A stretch of DNA of 64,000 nucleotides from Oscillatoria nigro-viridis PCC 7112 (lineage in GTDB: Bacteria; Cyanobacteriota; Cyanobacteriia; Cyanobacteriales; Microcoleaceae), in NCBI RefSeq assembly GCF_000317475.1, contig NC_019729.1, forward strand, positions 696,501 through 760,500, read 5' to 3'. Each line of letters starts with the position of its first letter. The first letter of the stretch is position 1. Below, piece after piece: positions 8,193 through 16,721 of this stretch. A program made the position numbers and the translations under genes. A model generated the notes under the pieces. The model worked only from the letters and a program-made list of their open reading frames with translations. It was not told the origin of the DNA and searched no databases.

Positions 8193-8983
8193 ATGCTGTG
8201 CTCCGGGGAATTTACTGGCACGCTTATTGATGTTAGGTTGACTAGATTCCATAAATAAATAATTTCCGCATCTTCTAGGGGTCGGCAGCAGCCTGGTGGC
8301 AATATTGGCGAACCGGGCCGCTGCAATTGAATCGGGCCGATGGCTGTGCGGTGCAGGCGCACCACGGGATATCCCAACTGTTCGGCAGTTCGCCGAATCT
8401 GTCGGTTTCTGCCTTCTGATAGAATGACTTCTAACAGAGTTTGGTCTCGCGCGCGATCGAGAACTTTAACTTTCGCGGGCAAAGTTTTTCTGCCGGACAA
8501 GATGATGCCCTGACGCCACGCTTCCAGTATGGGTTCCGGGGGATCGCCGCTCACCCAAACCTGATAAGTTTTGGCGATCGAGTGACGCGGATGGGTCAAA
8601 CAAAATGTCAGCTTACCATCATTGGTGAGCAAGAGGGCGCCGGTGGAATCTGCATCTAAGCGTCCTACGGGGTGGATGCCTTTACCGGAGCGCAGTTGGG
8701 GTGGCAGCAAGTCGAGAACTTTCGATCGGGCTCTTGGATCGCTGCAAGTAGAAACTACGCCTGCCGGTTTGTTGAGCAACAAATAGACCTTTGCGGGTCG
8801 ATCCGTTGGTTTCACCGGGACTCCATCGACTTGGATGAGATCGCGATCGGGATTCGCTTTTTCTCCTAAGCGAACAATATTGCCGTTAACTCGGACTCGT
8901 CCAGCTACGATCATCTGTTCTGCAAGACGGCGAGAGGCAATGCCCCACTGGGCGAGTATTTTTTGCAGCCTTTCATCAGACAT
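8189..8983 (-). CDS. rRNA pseudouridine synthase, RsuA/RluB family
   Basis: 264 aa from MSDERLQKILAQWGIASRR (ATG at 8983-8981); an in-frame ATG at 9031 adds 16 residues not typical of the family. An N-terminal S4 RNA-binding domain (about 1-60) is followed by the catalytic domain with Asp in HPVGRLDADSTGALLLTNDG and the motifs LLLNKPAGVVSTCSDP and SEGRNRQIRRTAEQLG. It isomerises a uridine in rRNA, most likely in 23S (RluB-like); the exact site cannot be read from sequence. It is the upstream gene of a two-gene unit with the RodZ-like gene. Confidence 0.9.
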   Translation of the reverse strand: MSDERLQKILAQWGIASRRLAEQMIVAGRVRVNGNIVRLGEKANPDRDLIQVDGVPVKPTDRPAKVYLLLNKPAGVVSTCSDPRARSKVLDLLPPQLRSGKGIHPVGRLDADSTGALLLTNDGKLTFCLTHPRHSIAKTYQVWVSGDPPEPILEAWRQGIILSGRKTLPAKVKVLDRARDQTLLEVILSEGRNRQIRRTAEQLGYPVVRLHRTAIGPIQLQRPGSPILPPGCCRPLEDAEIIYLWNLVNLTSISVPVNSPEHSI

Positions 8984-9601
8984 GACGGGAGTGTGGAAAT
9001 CCCCAACGAGCCAGCGGTGGGGAGGAAACACGACACGGTTAATTGATTAACCGTACTAGCAATGCTCAATTCCTGGTTGGGAATAAATTATAATGCTGAC
9101 CAATTATTACAGGACGCCCGGCAAGAGTGCAGATTGTCCTTGTGCCCGGTGCAGATTGTCCTGATGGCATTACCCTGAATGCTGTGCAAAAACTACGACG
9201 AAAAGACTCGCTGCAGGCACAGGTTTGCACCGTTGGTTTGCGGCTGGTTTGAAAGGTGTGGGTCAGACCCGACCATAAACCAACACTACCATAAATCCCG
9301 TACTGCTGGTTAAATTTATACGCTCGATCGCGAATTTTTCATCGGGATCGCACAACTCGTGAACTACCCAAAGATCCCAAGGGGAGAAAGGTGAGAATTT
9401 TTCGGCTTCTGGTGTTGCTGATGCCAGATTTCTGCTTGATTTTGGAGTCGATCGGACTTTTGTTCATCAACCCGGTTTCCAAGGGAAATCAGAGGTTGAC
9501 GGCGATATATCTGTGCAGAAACCGGGTTTTTGAGACCGGATTTGCAAGCTCTAGTTAAATTTCTGTGCTTGAATATTAAGGTTTATATTCTGAAATTGTT
9601 T
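8984..9601. other. Intergenic region with possible gene remnants
   Basis: This gap between divergent genes holds no convincing gene. Two readings look partly coding. One is a GTG-led 41-codon plus-strand frame at 9127-9252 (VQIVLVPGADCPDGITLNAV...). The other is a minus-strand open frame ending near 9262 that contains WDLWVVHELCDPDEKFAIER but has no good start. Both may be remnants. Two copies of the CCGGTTTC element occur at about 9470 and 9520. Confidence 0.35.
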
Positions 9602-10393
9602 ATGACTGTCGATCGAAACTCTCTTCAATTTGACAATAGAGATGGCGCTGCTGGCTCTGGTGGGACTGTTCATCTCGGCGAGGTGCCGGGGATACCTTCG
9701 CCGAGTCAAGGCAGCCGGATCGCGAGCGCGGTGCTGTCTCCGGCGGTGCAGTTGTGGCTGCGATCGCAAGTTCAGCAGGTGGACGAGTTGAAGGTGAAAA
9801 TTGAGGGGAGCGATCGACAAATCTTCAGCGGTGCGATCCCCAAAGTCACGGCTGCCGCGCGCGGTGCTGTGTATAAAGGACTACACCTAACTGAAGTTGC
9901 CATAGAGGGCTGCGGCATTCGCATCAACCTCGGTCAAGCTCTCAAAGGCCAACCCCTGCGCCTCCTGGAATCCGTTCCCGTGGCAGGCGTTTTGAGGCTC
10001 AGCCAAGCGGATTTGAATGCGTCGTTGAAAGCGCCTTTGCTGGCTGATGCTTTGAGCGAATTTTTGCTGCCTATGCTGCCGCTGACAGATAGGGAAAAGT
10101 CGCTGAAGTTGCAAAATTCGCAGATTGCTATTGAGGCGGGTTTGTTAACGCTTTCGGCGGCAATTTTGCGCGCTGGCGGTAGTCAAATTCCTTTTGTATT
10201 GCGGACTGGTTTGCGGATAGCCAGCGGTCGCGAATTGATGTTTGAAGCACCAGAAATCGAAATGGATGGAGAATTAAAGAGCAGTGATTTCAATGATTTT
10301 AAAATTGATTTTGGGCGGGAAGTTGAGATAGAAGAGTTGATTTTGAGTCCGGGGGAGATTGTTTGTCGGGGGGGAATTAGAGTTTTGCCTTAG
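9602..10393 (+). CDS. DUF2993 (LmeA-like) lipid-binding protein
   Basis: 263 aa from the ATG at 9602; an in-frame ATG at 9530 would add 24 residues from a repeat-containing leader, so 9602 is preferred. The body matches the cyanobacterial DUF2993 pattern: ILSPAVQLWLRSQ-like opening, a central hydrophobic/basic stretch (AVYKGLHLTEVAIEG) and alternating beta segments (VPVAGVLRLSQADLNASL, LLTLSAAILRAGG). Family members are related to mycobacterial LmeA, which binds phosphatidylinositol lipids; the cyanobacterial role is unknown. There is no signal peptide. A tandem repeat follows directly. Confidence 0.8.
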   Translation: MTVDRNSLQFDNRDGAAGSGGTVHLGEVPGIPSPSQGSRIASAVLSPAVQLWLRSQVQQVDELKVKIEGSDRQIFSGAIPKVTAAARGAVYKGLHLTEVAIEGCGIRINLGQALKGQPLRLLESVPVAGVLRLSQADLNASLKAPLLADALSEFLLPMLPLTDREKSLKLQNSQIAIEAGLLTLSAAILRAGGSQIPFVLRTGLRIASGRELMFEAPEIEMDGELKSSDFNDFKIDFGREVEIEELILSPGEIVCRGGIRVLP

Positions 10394-10460
10394 TTAGTTA
10401 ACAGTTGACAGTTGACAGTTGACTTTAACCTGGTTCCTCGGCCGATCCTGGGAATAAATA

Positions 10461-10641
10461 CCCCATACCCAATTCCCAATTCCCAATGCCCCAATGCCCA
10501 ATGCCCCATGCCCAAGGCCCCATGCCCAAGGCCCCATGCCCAATGCCCCAATGCCCAATGCCCCATGCCCAAGGCCCCATGCCCAAGGCCCCATGCCCAA
10601 TTCCCCATGCCCAATGCCCCATGCCCAATGCCCCATGCCCA
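10461..10641. repeat. Low-complexity tandem repeat (CCCATGCCCAAGGCC-type)
   Basis: About 180 bases built from variants of CCCAATGCCCCATGCCCAA and CCCATGCCCAAGGCC. All six frames are open through much of it, which produces false frames of the HAQCPMP or GHWALG type. It lies between convergent genes (DUF2993 and cdsA). It is a dispersed simple-sequence repeat, not coding. Confidence 0.85.
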
Positions 10642-10642
10642 A

Positions 10643-11560
10643 TTACCGATTAATTAAAAAAGAGTCGATCGCGGGCAAGAGTAAAGTGACAAAATAGTAG
10701 ACTAACGGTGCGGTAAAAACATAACTGTCGGTGCGATCGAGAATGCCGCCGTGACCGGGGATCAACTGTCCCGAATCCTTAACACCGGCGTCTCGCTTCA
10801 TCATCGACTCAGTTAAATCTCCCAACAGGCTAGCAACCCCAATCAACAGACCAAAAGCAGCCCCAGTATACGGCCACCCCGGCCAGTGTAAATACCAAGA
10901 CCCAGCGGCTGCCACGGCGATGCTGCCGCAAACTCCAAATACGGCACCTTCAACGGTTTTTTTGGGGCTGATGTGGGACAGGCTAGTGCGGCCGAAGAAT
11001 TTGCCGACAAAATAAGCCCCAATGTCAGCGGCCCAGATGCAGAAGAAAGCCAGCAGCAGCGAAGTCAATCCTAAAGATATGTGGCTGGAATTTGTCCAAG
11101 ACGGGGACGGATAAATGTTAACCGGCAAATTGCTTGCTACTGCTTGCCCCAGTCCAGTTGTAGCAAGATTGGCTGGGTCGAGGCCGACTCGCAGCCGTAT
11201 CCAATAGCTGGGCAAATAACCGCCGTAGAACAATCCTAAAATTGAGGAGGCAATATCGGCGATCGTCGATAATTTAGGTTGGAATAACAGGTAGAAACAG
11301 ATTAAGGTTCCCGCTAAGGGGAACATGGCATCTACGAGTTCCGGTGCTAGGGCGGCAGTAATTAACAGGCCTTGACTGACGGCTAAGGTAGTTTTGGCAG
11401 CGGGTGCAATGCCTTTAGCCCTGGCTAATTGAAAATATTCCAATTGACCTAGGTAGACGATGACTCCAAAGCCGACGGTGAAGTACCATCCGCCCATAAT
11501 AATCATTCCCAAAGCAAGGGCGATCGCAACTATTCCACTCAGGATACGAGACCAAGGCAT
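10643..11560 (-). CDS. cdsA: Phosphatidate cytidylyltransferase
   Basis: 305 aa integral membrane protein with about 7-8 hydrophobic segments. It makes CDP-diacylglycerol from phosphatidate and CTP, the precursor of phosphatidylglycerol, which photosystem II needs. The CdsA signature is complete near the C-terminus (about residues 250-280): SMMKRDAGVKDSGQLIPGHG followed by GILDRTDS. A second conserved stretch, SHISPKKTVEGAVFG, lies upstream. The stop is immediately beside the tandem repeat at 10461-10641. Confidence 0.96.
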   Translation of the reverse strand: MPWSRILSGIVAIALALGMIIMGGWYFTVGFGVIVYLGQLEYFQLARAKGIAPAAKTTLAVSQGLLITAALAPELVDAMFPLAGTLICFYLLFQPKLSTIADIASSILGLFYGGYLPSYWIRLRVGLDPANLATTGLGQAVASNLPVNIYPSPSWTNSSHISLGLTSLLLAFFCIWAADIGAYFVGKFFGRTSLSHISPKKTVEGAVFGVCGSIAVAAAGSWYLHWPGWPYTGAAFGLLIGVASLLGDLTESMMKRDAGVKDSGQLIPGHGGILDRTDSYVFTAPLVYYFVTLLLPAIDSFLINR

Positions 11561-12048
11561 AAAATGAATTTCTCTTGCAGACGGCGGCGGATCATTCGAT
11601 TTTGGATTTTGGATTTTAGATTTTAGATTCTAGATTTACTCCACAGATGAATCTGGGAGATTGAACTAGGGTCTAAAATTTTGGGTTGCCCGCGACGATT
11701 GTCGGCGGCTTGTATCCGTTTTTGGGCGTGTCATTCGACGCAAGGATGCAAGGAGGCAAGGATGTAAGGATCTAAGAATTGTTAGGGTACGGTTTCCTCC
11801 CTTGCACAGCCAAGCCCAATACCCAACTGGCGACGATCCAAAATCTCAACTCAGGGGGTCAATCCAGCTATGGTCGCCCTTATTCTAAGTATGAAGGTTA
11901 ATTGAACGTAAAAAAGGTTAAGAATTACATTTAGGAATGGGCATAGGGCCTAAAAGCACGGGACATGGCCCAGTGGAGGCAGACCCTGGAAGGGGATGGG
12001 TAACAAATAACCAATAACAACTGTCAACTGTCAACTGTCAACTAACTT
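11561..12048. other. Intergenic region between cbiT and cdsA with short repeats
   Basis: About 490 bases without a supported gene. It contains simple iterations: GATTTTGGATTTTGGATTTT/TAGATTTTAGATT (about 11600-11630), GCAAGGATGCAAGGAGGCAA (about 11740-11770) and AACTGTC units (about 12020-12045). It should hold the cdsA promoter near its left end. No RNA or regulator site is recognised. Confidence 0.45.
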
Positions 12049-12642
12049 CTAATCCAGCTTTTCGCCGCTGAGAATAAATATGGGATTGACGGCGGCAAAG
12101 GTTTGACTGAGGCCGCGAGTCTCCAAGCGGTTGACGGCGGACTGGACTACTTCGATGTTGCGTACTTGTAACTCGGCGAACCCTTCGGAAACGGCGTAAA
12201 GATTTTCTAAATTCGAGGCTGTGGCGACAACTCTACCGTGGGGTTGCAAGTACCGCCAGACTTCTTGGAGAATGGCTTTAATGGGGCGACCTCCTTCGAT
12301 GCAGACTCGGTGGGGGGGTTGGGGCAGGTTTTCCAGGCATTCCGGGGCACTGCCTTCTATGACTTCTACGTTGTTGAGCTCGAATCGATCGCAATTTCTG
12401 CGAATCAAGCTTGCTACTTCTTCGTCCCTTTCGACGGCGATAATCCGACCTTTGGGACACAGCAAACCTGTTTCTACGGCGATCGTACCAGTACCTGCAC
12501 CGATGTCCCACACGACTGAATCTGCTTGCAGCCGCAGGTGGGAGATTAACAGCAGTCGGACTTCTCGCTTACTCATGGGAATTCCCGGTAAACGTTCAAA
12601 TAAGTCATCCGGGATGCCTGGAGTGACGTAGGGCCAAAGCAT
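12049..12642 (-). CDS. cbiT: Cobalt-precorrin-6B C15-methyltransferase (decarboxylating), CbiT
   Basis: 197 aa, the size of stand-alone CbiT. It methylates C15 and decarboxylates the acetate side chain of ring C in corrin synthesis. Motifs: FERLPGIPMSKREVRLLLIS at the N-terminus; the SAM-binding loop VVWDIGAGTGTIAVE; IIAVERDEEVASLIRRNCDR; and VEVIEGSAPECL. No other cobalamin gene is nearby and no cobalamin riboswitch is visible upstream. The gene lies 99 bp after the decarboxylase gene on the same strand. Confidence 0.92.
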   Translation of the reverse strand: MLWPYVTPGIPDDLFERLPGIPMSKREVRLLLISHLRLQADSVVWDIGAGTGTIAVETGLLCPKGRIIAVERDEEVASLIRRNCDRFELNNVEVIEGSAPECLENLPQPPHRVCIEGGRPIKAILQEVWRYLQPHGRVVATASNLENLYAVSEGFAELQVRNIEVVQSAVNRLETRGLSQTFAAVNPIFILSGEKLD

Positions 12643-12741
12643 AGTTATATTTTTGATTTTTGATTTTTGATTGAAGCAAGACCGAAGTGGGAACTCGCCG
12701 AAGAAGTAGAAATTCTCCCAATTTCCCCCAAGCCTTAGTAT

Positions 12742-14469
12742 TTACTGTCGCACAACCTTGAGAGTTTGGAGGCCGGGATCGCTGCAACCTGTGATTTTTC
12801 CGCCGGCTGCCAGGATTTGTTGCAGGTAGTCAACGGCTGCTGGGGTAATGATTTCACCGGGCATCAGGACTGGTATTCCTGGCGGGTAAGGACAGATGAG
12901 TTCGGCGCACAGGCGATCGACTGCTTTGTCTGCAGGTACTGTTTCCGCTGGGAAAAAGAATGCCTCGCGGGGGGAGAGTGGGGGAGGGGAAAATCGGGGG
13001 AAGGAGAGAATCTCGTCTTCTTTCTGACTTCTTCCTTTTAACTGAGATATTGCACGATTCTCAAGAACGGGCAAGATGCCCGTTCCACTTTCAATAACAG
13101 GCAAGATGCCCGTTCCACTTTTAATAACAGGCAAGATGCCCGTTCCACTTTCAATAACAGGCAAGATGCCCGTTCCACTTTCAATAACAGGCAAGATGCC
13201 CGTTCCACTTTCAATAACAGGCAAGATGCCTGTTCCACAACACATCAAGTTTCTTGTGGGGTGGGCATCTTGCCCGCCCATAAAAGGCTTATTGACTATC
13301 GTGTCAGATGTGGCTTCTAAAAGAGTACAAGCTTTAACTAAATTGTCAATATCTGATTCTGTATTTCCCAAGCTGATAATAAATGTTAAATGTTGGGGCA
13401 TGGGAAGTTCTGCTGTGACGCCGAGTTGAGAGTGCAGAATTTCATCGGCGGCAAATCCTGTGATTCCTAAATCTGATACTTTTACTGTTAGCCTGGTGCG
13501 GTCTAATGCTGCAAAACCCGGAGTGTTTAACGGTTCTAAAACTGATAAGCCGGGAATTTGACTGAGGCGCGATCGCGCTTTTTCTGCTAGCTGTAAAGTT
13601 TGCGCCATTAATTCTTTGCCGTGGAGTGCCATTTGTTGGCGGGCGGCGTCTAGGGATGCTAATAATAAGTAACTCGGACTGGTGGATTGTACTAACTGCA
13701 ATGCTTTATTTAATTTTTGGATATCTATGCGATCGCCCTTGACGTGCAGCATGGATGCTTGTGTCATTGCACCGAGGGTTTTGTGGATTGATTGTACTGT
13801 TAAATCGGCGCCGGCTGATAGTGCTGGTTCTGGCAAGTTGGGATGAAAGTTAAAGTGCGCGCCGTGGGCTTCGTCTACTAATAACGGTATGTTGTATTGA
13901 TGGGTAATTTGGGCGATCGCCCGCAAATCTCCGCAGACGCCGTGATAGGTTGGGTAAACTATCATTACTGCTTTGGCGTCGGGATGTTGTTCTAATGCGG
14001 AGGCTGTGGCTTCTGGGGTGATGCTGTTGGCAATATCCCAATCCGGGTTGTACTCTGGATTGACAAAAATTGGAATTGCACCGGATAAAATTAAACCAGA
14101 AATCGCCGAGGAGTGGATATTTCGAGGTAGGATAATTTTATCGCCGGGGCCGCAATTCGCTAAGATGGCGGCGATAATTCCGCAAGTCGAACCGTTGGCC
14201 AAAAACCGAGTTGATTGGGCTCCAAATGCTTCGGCGGCCAAGTATTGAGCTTCGGCAATTGCACTTTCTGGGTTAAAGAGATTGTCTAACTCCGGCAATT
14301 CCGGCAAATCCGATCGAAATACTGCCGCACCGAATAAGTCAATTAGGGGTTGAGAGATTCCTTGTCCGCGTTTATGTCCGGGGGCGTAGAATGGGGCGTG
14401 CGGATGATTTGTGCGATCGCGCAAGGCATCTAATAGAGGCGTTTGTTGTTGAGAGTTTGCTGCTGACAC
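12742..14469 (-). CDS. Orn/Lys/Arg decarboxylase family PLP enzyme with repeat insertion
   Basis: 575 aa. The PLP-dependent large domain (about residues 1-395) has the family motifs HAPFYAPGHKRGQG, ANGSTCGIIAAILA, VDEAHGAHF and the PLP lysine in SIHKTLGAMTQ. The C-terminal domain is at about 500-575 (PPGIPVLMPGEIITPAAVDY). Such enzymes make agmatine, cadaverine or putrescine; the substrate cannot be told. Between the domains (about 397-495) lies an insertion: GGQDAHPTRN, then six tandem copies of a 10-residue unit SGTGILPVIE, then a low-complexity segment. These are in-frame copies of dispersed intergenic repeats. Catalytic residues are intact, so the protein may still work if the linker is tolerated. 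Confidence 0.9.
   Translation of the reverse strand: MSAANSQQQTPLLDALRDRTNHPHAPFYAPGHKRGQGISQPLIDLFGAAVFRSDLPELPELDNLFNPESAIAEAQYLAAEAFGAQSTRFLANGSTCGIIAAILANCGPGDKIILPRNIHSSAISGLILSGAIPIFVNPEYNPDWDIANSITPEATASALEQHPDAKAVMIVYPTYHGVCGDLRAIAQITHQYNIPLLVDEAHGAHFNFHPNLPEPALSAGADLTVQSIHKTLGAMTQASMLHVKGDRIDIQKLNKALQLVQSTSPSYLLLASLDAARQQMALHGKELMAQTLQLAEKARSRLSQIPGLSVLEPLNTPGFAALDRTRLTVKVSDLGITGFAADEILHSQLGVTAELPMPQHLTFIISLGNTESDIDNLVKACTLLEATSDTIVNKPFMGGQDAHPTRNLMCCGTGILPVIESGTGILPVIESGTGILPVIESGTGILPVIKSGTGILPVIESGTGILPVLENRAISQLKGRSQKEDEILSFPRFSPPPLSPREAFFFPAETVPADKAVDRLCAELICPYPPGIPVLMPGEIITPAAVDYLQQILAAGGKITGCSDPGLQTLKVVRQ
13065..13238 (-). repeat. Six 30-bp tandem repeats inside the decarboxylase gene
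   Basis: Copies start at 13071, 13101, 13131, 13161, 13191 and 13221. Each contains the palindrome AACAGGCAAGATGCCCGTT (or a close variant) plus CCACTTTCAATA. Because the unit is 30 bp the frame is kept and it encodes GTGILPVIES. The same palindrome occurs intergenically at 36956 and 37004. A second repeat type (GTGGGCATCTTGCCCGCCC) abuts at about 13260-13280. Confidence 0.9.
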
Positions 14470-14910
14470 GCTTAATCCTGATTTGATTATTTAGAATTAT
14501 AGCAACCGCCGAGGTTTCACTGGACGTGATTAATTGCTGAAACCATTGCTGGAAATTTTGCGATCGCATCGACTGCTTCCTTTTTCGTTGCAATCGCCCA
14601 CAAGCAACACCGTCTCAATTTCAAATGTCTCTAAAATGACTGAATATGGACTGCTTAAGTGTGATACCCAAACAGTTGAAAATCCTGGCTACTGCTTTAC
14701 TTATGGTTTGTCTAGGGGCTGTGGTTTCAGTTAAAGGAAAAAATTATACCACAGTCTGCGGCTATTTTTCAGCTTACTGTTGTGAGGAAGTTTTGGGCGA
14801 TCGCGCACTACTGTCACAAACTACCAAGACGCTTTAACCGATTGACCCAAAAGCTATCAAAGTTAAACTTTAATTCAAGGTATATTGTTGAGTTGCGATC
14901 GCCCCAAATT
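14470..14910. other. Intergenic region upstream of the decarboxylase gene
   Basis: About 440 bases. Three HIP1-like sites lie near 14560, 14800 and 14895. A 63-codon plus-strand frame at 14646 has one hydrophobic stretch (ILATALLMVCLGAVVSV) but no ribosome site and no known family; I do not call it. No RNA or repeat is evident. Confidence 0.35.
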
Positions 14911-16512
14911 CTACCCTAATTGGGTTTGCCAATTAATTGCATACTTTTCAATCAGCTCGGCCCGATCTATACCATTGATAATTTTACGCGCACTCCAGAA
15001 ATCCACACTGCTTTCAGAAATATAATCATCCAGCTTCATACCCGTAAAGACCCCCCATTTCATGCCATGAACTAGGATAAAGAGTGAAATATCTGGAAGC
15101 ATCACAAGCTCCGGATTGTTAACCAAGTCTAGGGATAGCAAATCCGAATATTTGCGATAATTATCCAGGTGGGTTAGTTGCACGTATCCCCGTCCGTAAA
15201 ACGGATAATAGGGTAAGGTTTTGCGGTCGTTTTCTGCGGCAGGTTCGCCCAAAAAATCGGATTCTTTCACGGGTTGAAAAGTCTCTGCTGTTTCATGCTG
15301 AACGGTGGCGAGAATGTAAGCAATTTGAGCTTGAGACGCAATACCTTGGCGATGAGCTTCTTTGATAATTGCCTGCACCGCCGCTTGTTTATCACCGCCT
15401 TTCCAATCAGGTAACTTTCCAGCACCTTGCTTGGCATCCAGTAGAGCTTTAGCGGTTGTTGCCCCTAACACATCCCCGCCATCAAGTTGACGGCTAGCTT
15501 TAAAATTCCTTAAGGCTTCTTGCGTTTTAGAGCCATAAATACCATCGACAACTTCTAAAAGATGATTAGCCCGCAGGATGGTTTGAATTTCTGCACAAAA
15601 CAGTCTATCGTCAACAAAAACCCCAGAGTTAATATCATCAAAAGGAATCGATCGCTTTTGGTCAATTACATCTTGGAGTTTCAGATTGGATGGTTCGCTA
15701 GAAACTCCGCGAGACTGTCCGGAGCTTAACTCTGCTAGTTTAGTTTGGGTTACAAAACCGGCAATTCCATCGACTTGCAAATTTCGATCGGCCTGAAATT
15801 TTCGGACTGCGGCATCTGTTTGCTCGCCAAAGATACCATCTGCTGTAACTGAAATTCCAACATTCGCTAAATCTTCTTGCAGTTTGCGAACTCGTTCTCC
15901 TTGCATTGGTGGGATAACCAATCGCAAATCCCCATCTCGATCGCTGCTGTAGGGGGCTGAATCAATCCCAGGGGAAATAAAACTGACATGAAGGTGATTG
16001 TGATGTCCGTCGCAAAATTCTACGCCTGTAATTTGCGGATCGTTGAAGAGAATTCGCCGAATACGCAAAATTGGATTATTGTAGAATAAATCTACCAATT
16101 CTTGAGTGCGTTGGCGAGAGTATTTACTATCGTAACAGGTGAGAGGAATTTCTTCATCAGTGTTAGCAACAAGAGCAATATCAACATCAAGTCCGTTGTC
16201 ATGAGAGCTATGACCTGGTGTTGCCCCTTCTGCTGTACTGATATCTCCGATGCCAATGCGGGGTTTAGGATATTTTTTTACCCACTCATTACAGACATAT
16301 TTGAGAGCCTGAATCACTTCTGGACGACCATAGCAATTGTCTCCGTAACATTCATAGCCATCTCCCTTGGCAGGCATTTGTTCAAAAAAACCTCGTGTTC
16401 CCCAACTGAACTGCTCAAGTTCTTCTTCTGTGAAACCAATATTTGCAGTGCAGTGGGTATGGTTATGCTGCAAGGTTTCAGAGCGTAAGTTGCGATTGAT
16501 TTCTAATACCAT
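14911..16512 (-). CDS. Modular peptidoglycan hydrolase: M74 endopeptidase, two PG-binding domains, GH19-type lysozyme
   Basis: 533 aa from the ATG at 16512, chosen because AAAAGGAAATTAACA precedes it; an in-frame ATG at 16593 adds 27 unlikely residues. Domain 1 (about 30-195) resembles MepA-type M74 peptidase: zinc ligands His104 and Asp111 in HSSHDNGLDVD, and the HLH pair at 173-175 in CDGHHNHLHVSF. Two peptidoglycan-binding type 1 repeats follow (about 205-270, LQEDLANVGISVTADGIFG; and about 305-365, LLEVVDGIYGSKTQEALRNF). The C-terminus (about 385-533) is GH19 lysozyme/chitinase-like: ATVQHETAETFQPVKE with the catalytic Glu, and YGRGYVQLTHLDNYRKYSD. There is no signal peptide or membrane helix, as in phage endolysins. 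It is the last gene of the caspase cluster, 209 bp after the WD40 gene. Confidence 0.85.
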   Translation of the reverse strand: MVLEINRNLRSETLQHNHTHCTANIGFTEEELEQFSWGTRGFFEQMPAKGDGYECYGDNCYGRPEVIQALKYVCNEWVKKYPKPRIGIGDISTAEGATPGHSSHDNGLDVDIALVANTDEEIPLTCYDSKYSRQRTQELVDLFYNNPILRIRRILFNDPQITGVEFCDGHHNHLHVSFISPGIDSAPYSSDRDGDLRLVIPPMQGERVRKLQEDLANVGISVTADGIFGEQTDAAVRKFQADRNLQVDGIAGFVTQTKLAELSSGQSRGVSSEPSNLKLQDVIDQKRSIPFDDINSGVFVDDRLFCAEIQTILRANHLLEVVDGIYGSKTQEALRNFKASRQLDGGDVLGATTAKALLDAKQGAGKLPDWKGGDKQAAVQAIIKEAHRQGIASQAQIAYILATVQHETAETFQPVKESDFLGEPAAENDRKTLPYYPFYGRGYVQLTHLDNYRKYSDLLSLDLVNNPELVMLPDISLFILVHGMKWGVFTGMKLDDYISESSVDFWSARKIINGIDRAELIEKYAINWQTQLG

Positions 16513-16721
16513 TGTTAATTTCCTTTTTAGAATGTGTTTTTCTGTTGCAAGATCGCTTTTTAGGAAGGCGATCTTCGCCAATGCCAATGGCAAGGTAACG
16601 GAATGGTTAACATAATGACTCCTTAGTAACAGCCGATCGCGACCACCATATCCCCGAAAACTAAGTTCACCTTTGTCGATCGTGCAAATACCTGACCCAT
16701 TTCACGAATCCTTGAGAATTG

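Noticed and set aside
10390..10697. Several overlapping frames rich in Pro/Met/Cys/His or Gly/Trp/His
   Set aside because: All come from the same CCCATGCCCAA simple repeat, which leaves every frame open.
12643..12741. Search for a cobalamin riboswitch upstream of cbiT
   Set aside because: The 99-bp gap is mostly TTTTTGATT repeats; no B12-box or suitable stems are visible.
13065..13238. Regular 30-bp repeats that look like a CRISPR array
   Set aside because: The copies are directly adjacent with no unique spacers, the unit is palindromic and translated in frame, and there are no cas genes.
14646..14837. 63-codon frame with a hydrophobic segment
   Set aside because: No Shine-Dalgarno, odd Cys/Thr-rich tail and no known family; it could be chance in an AT-rich gap.
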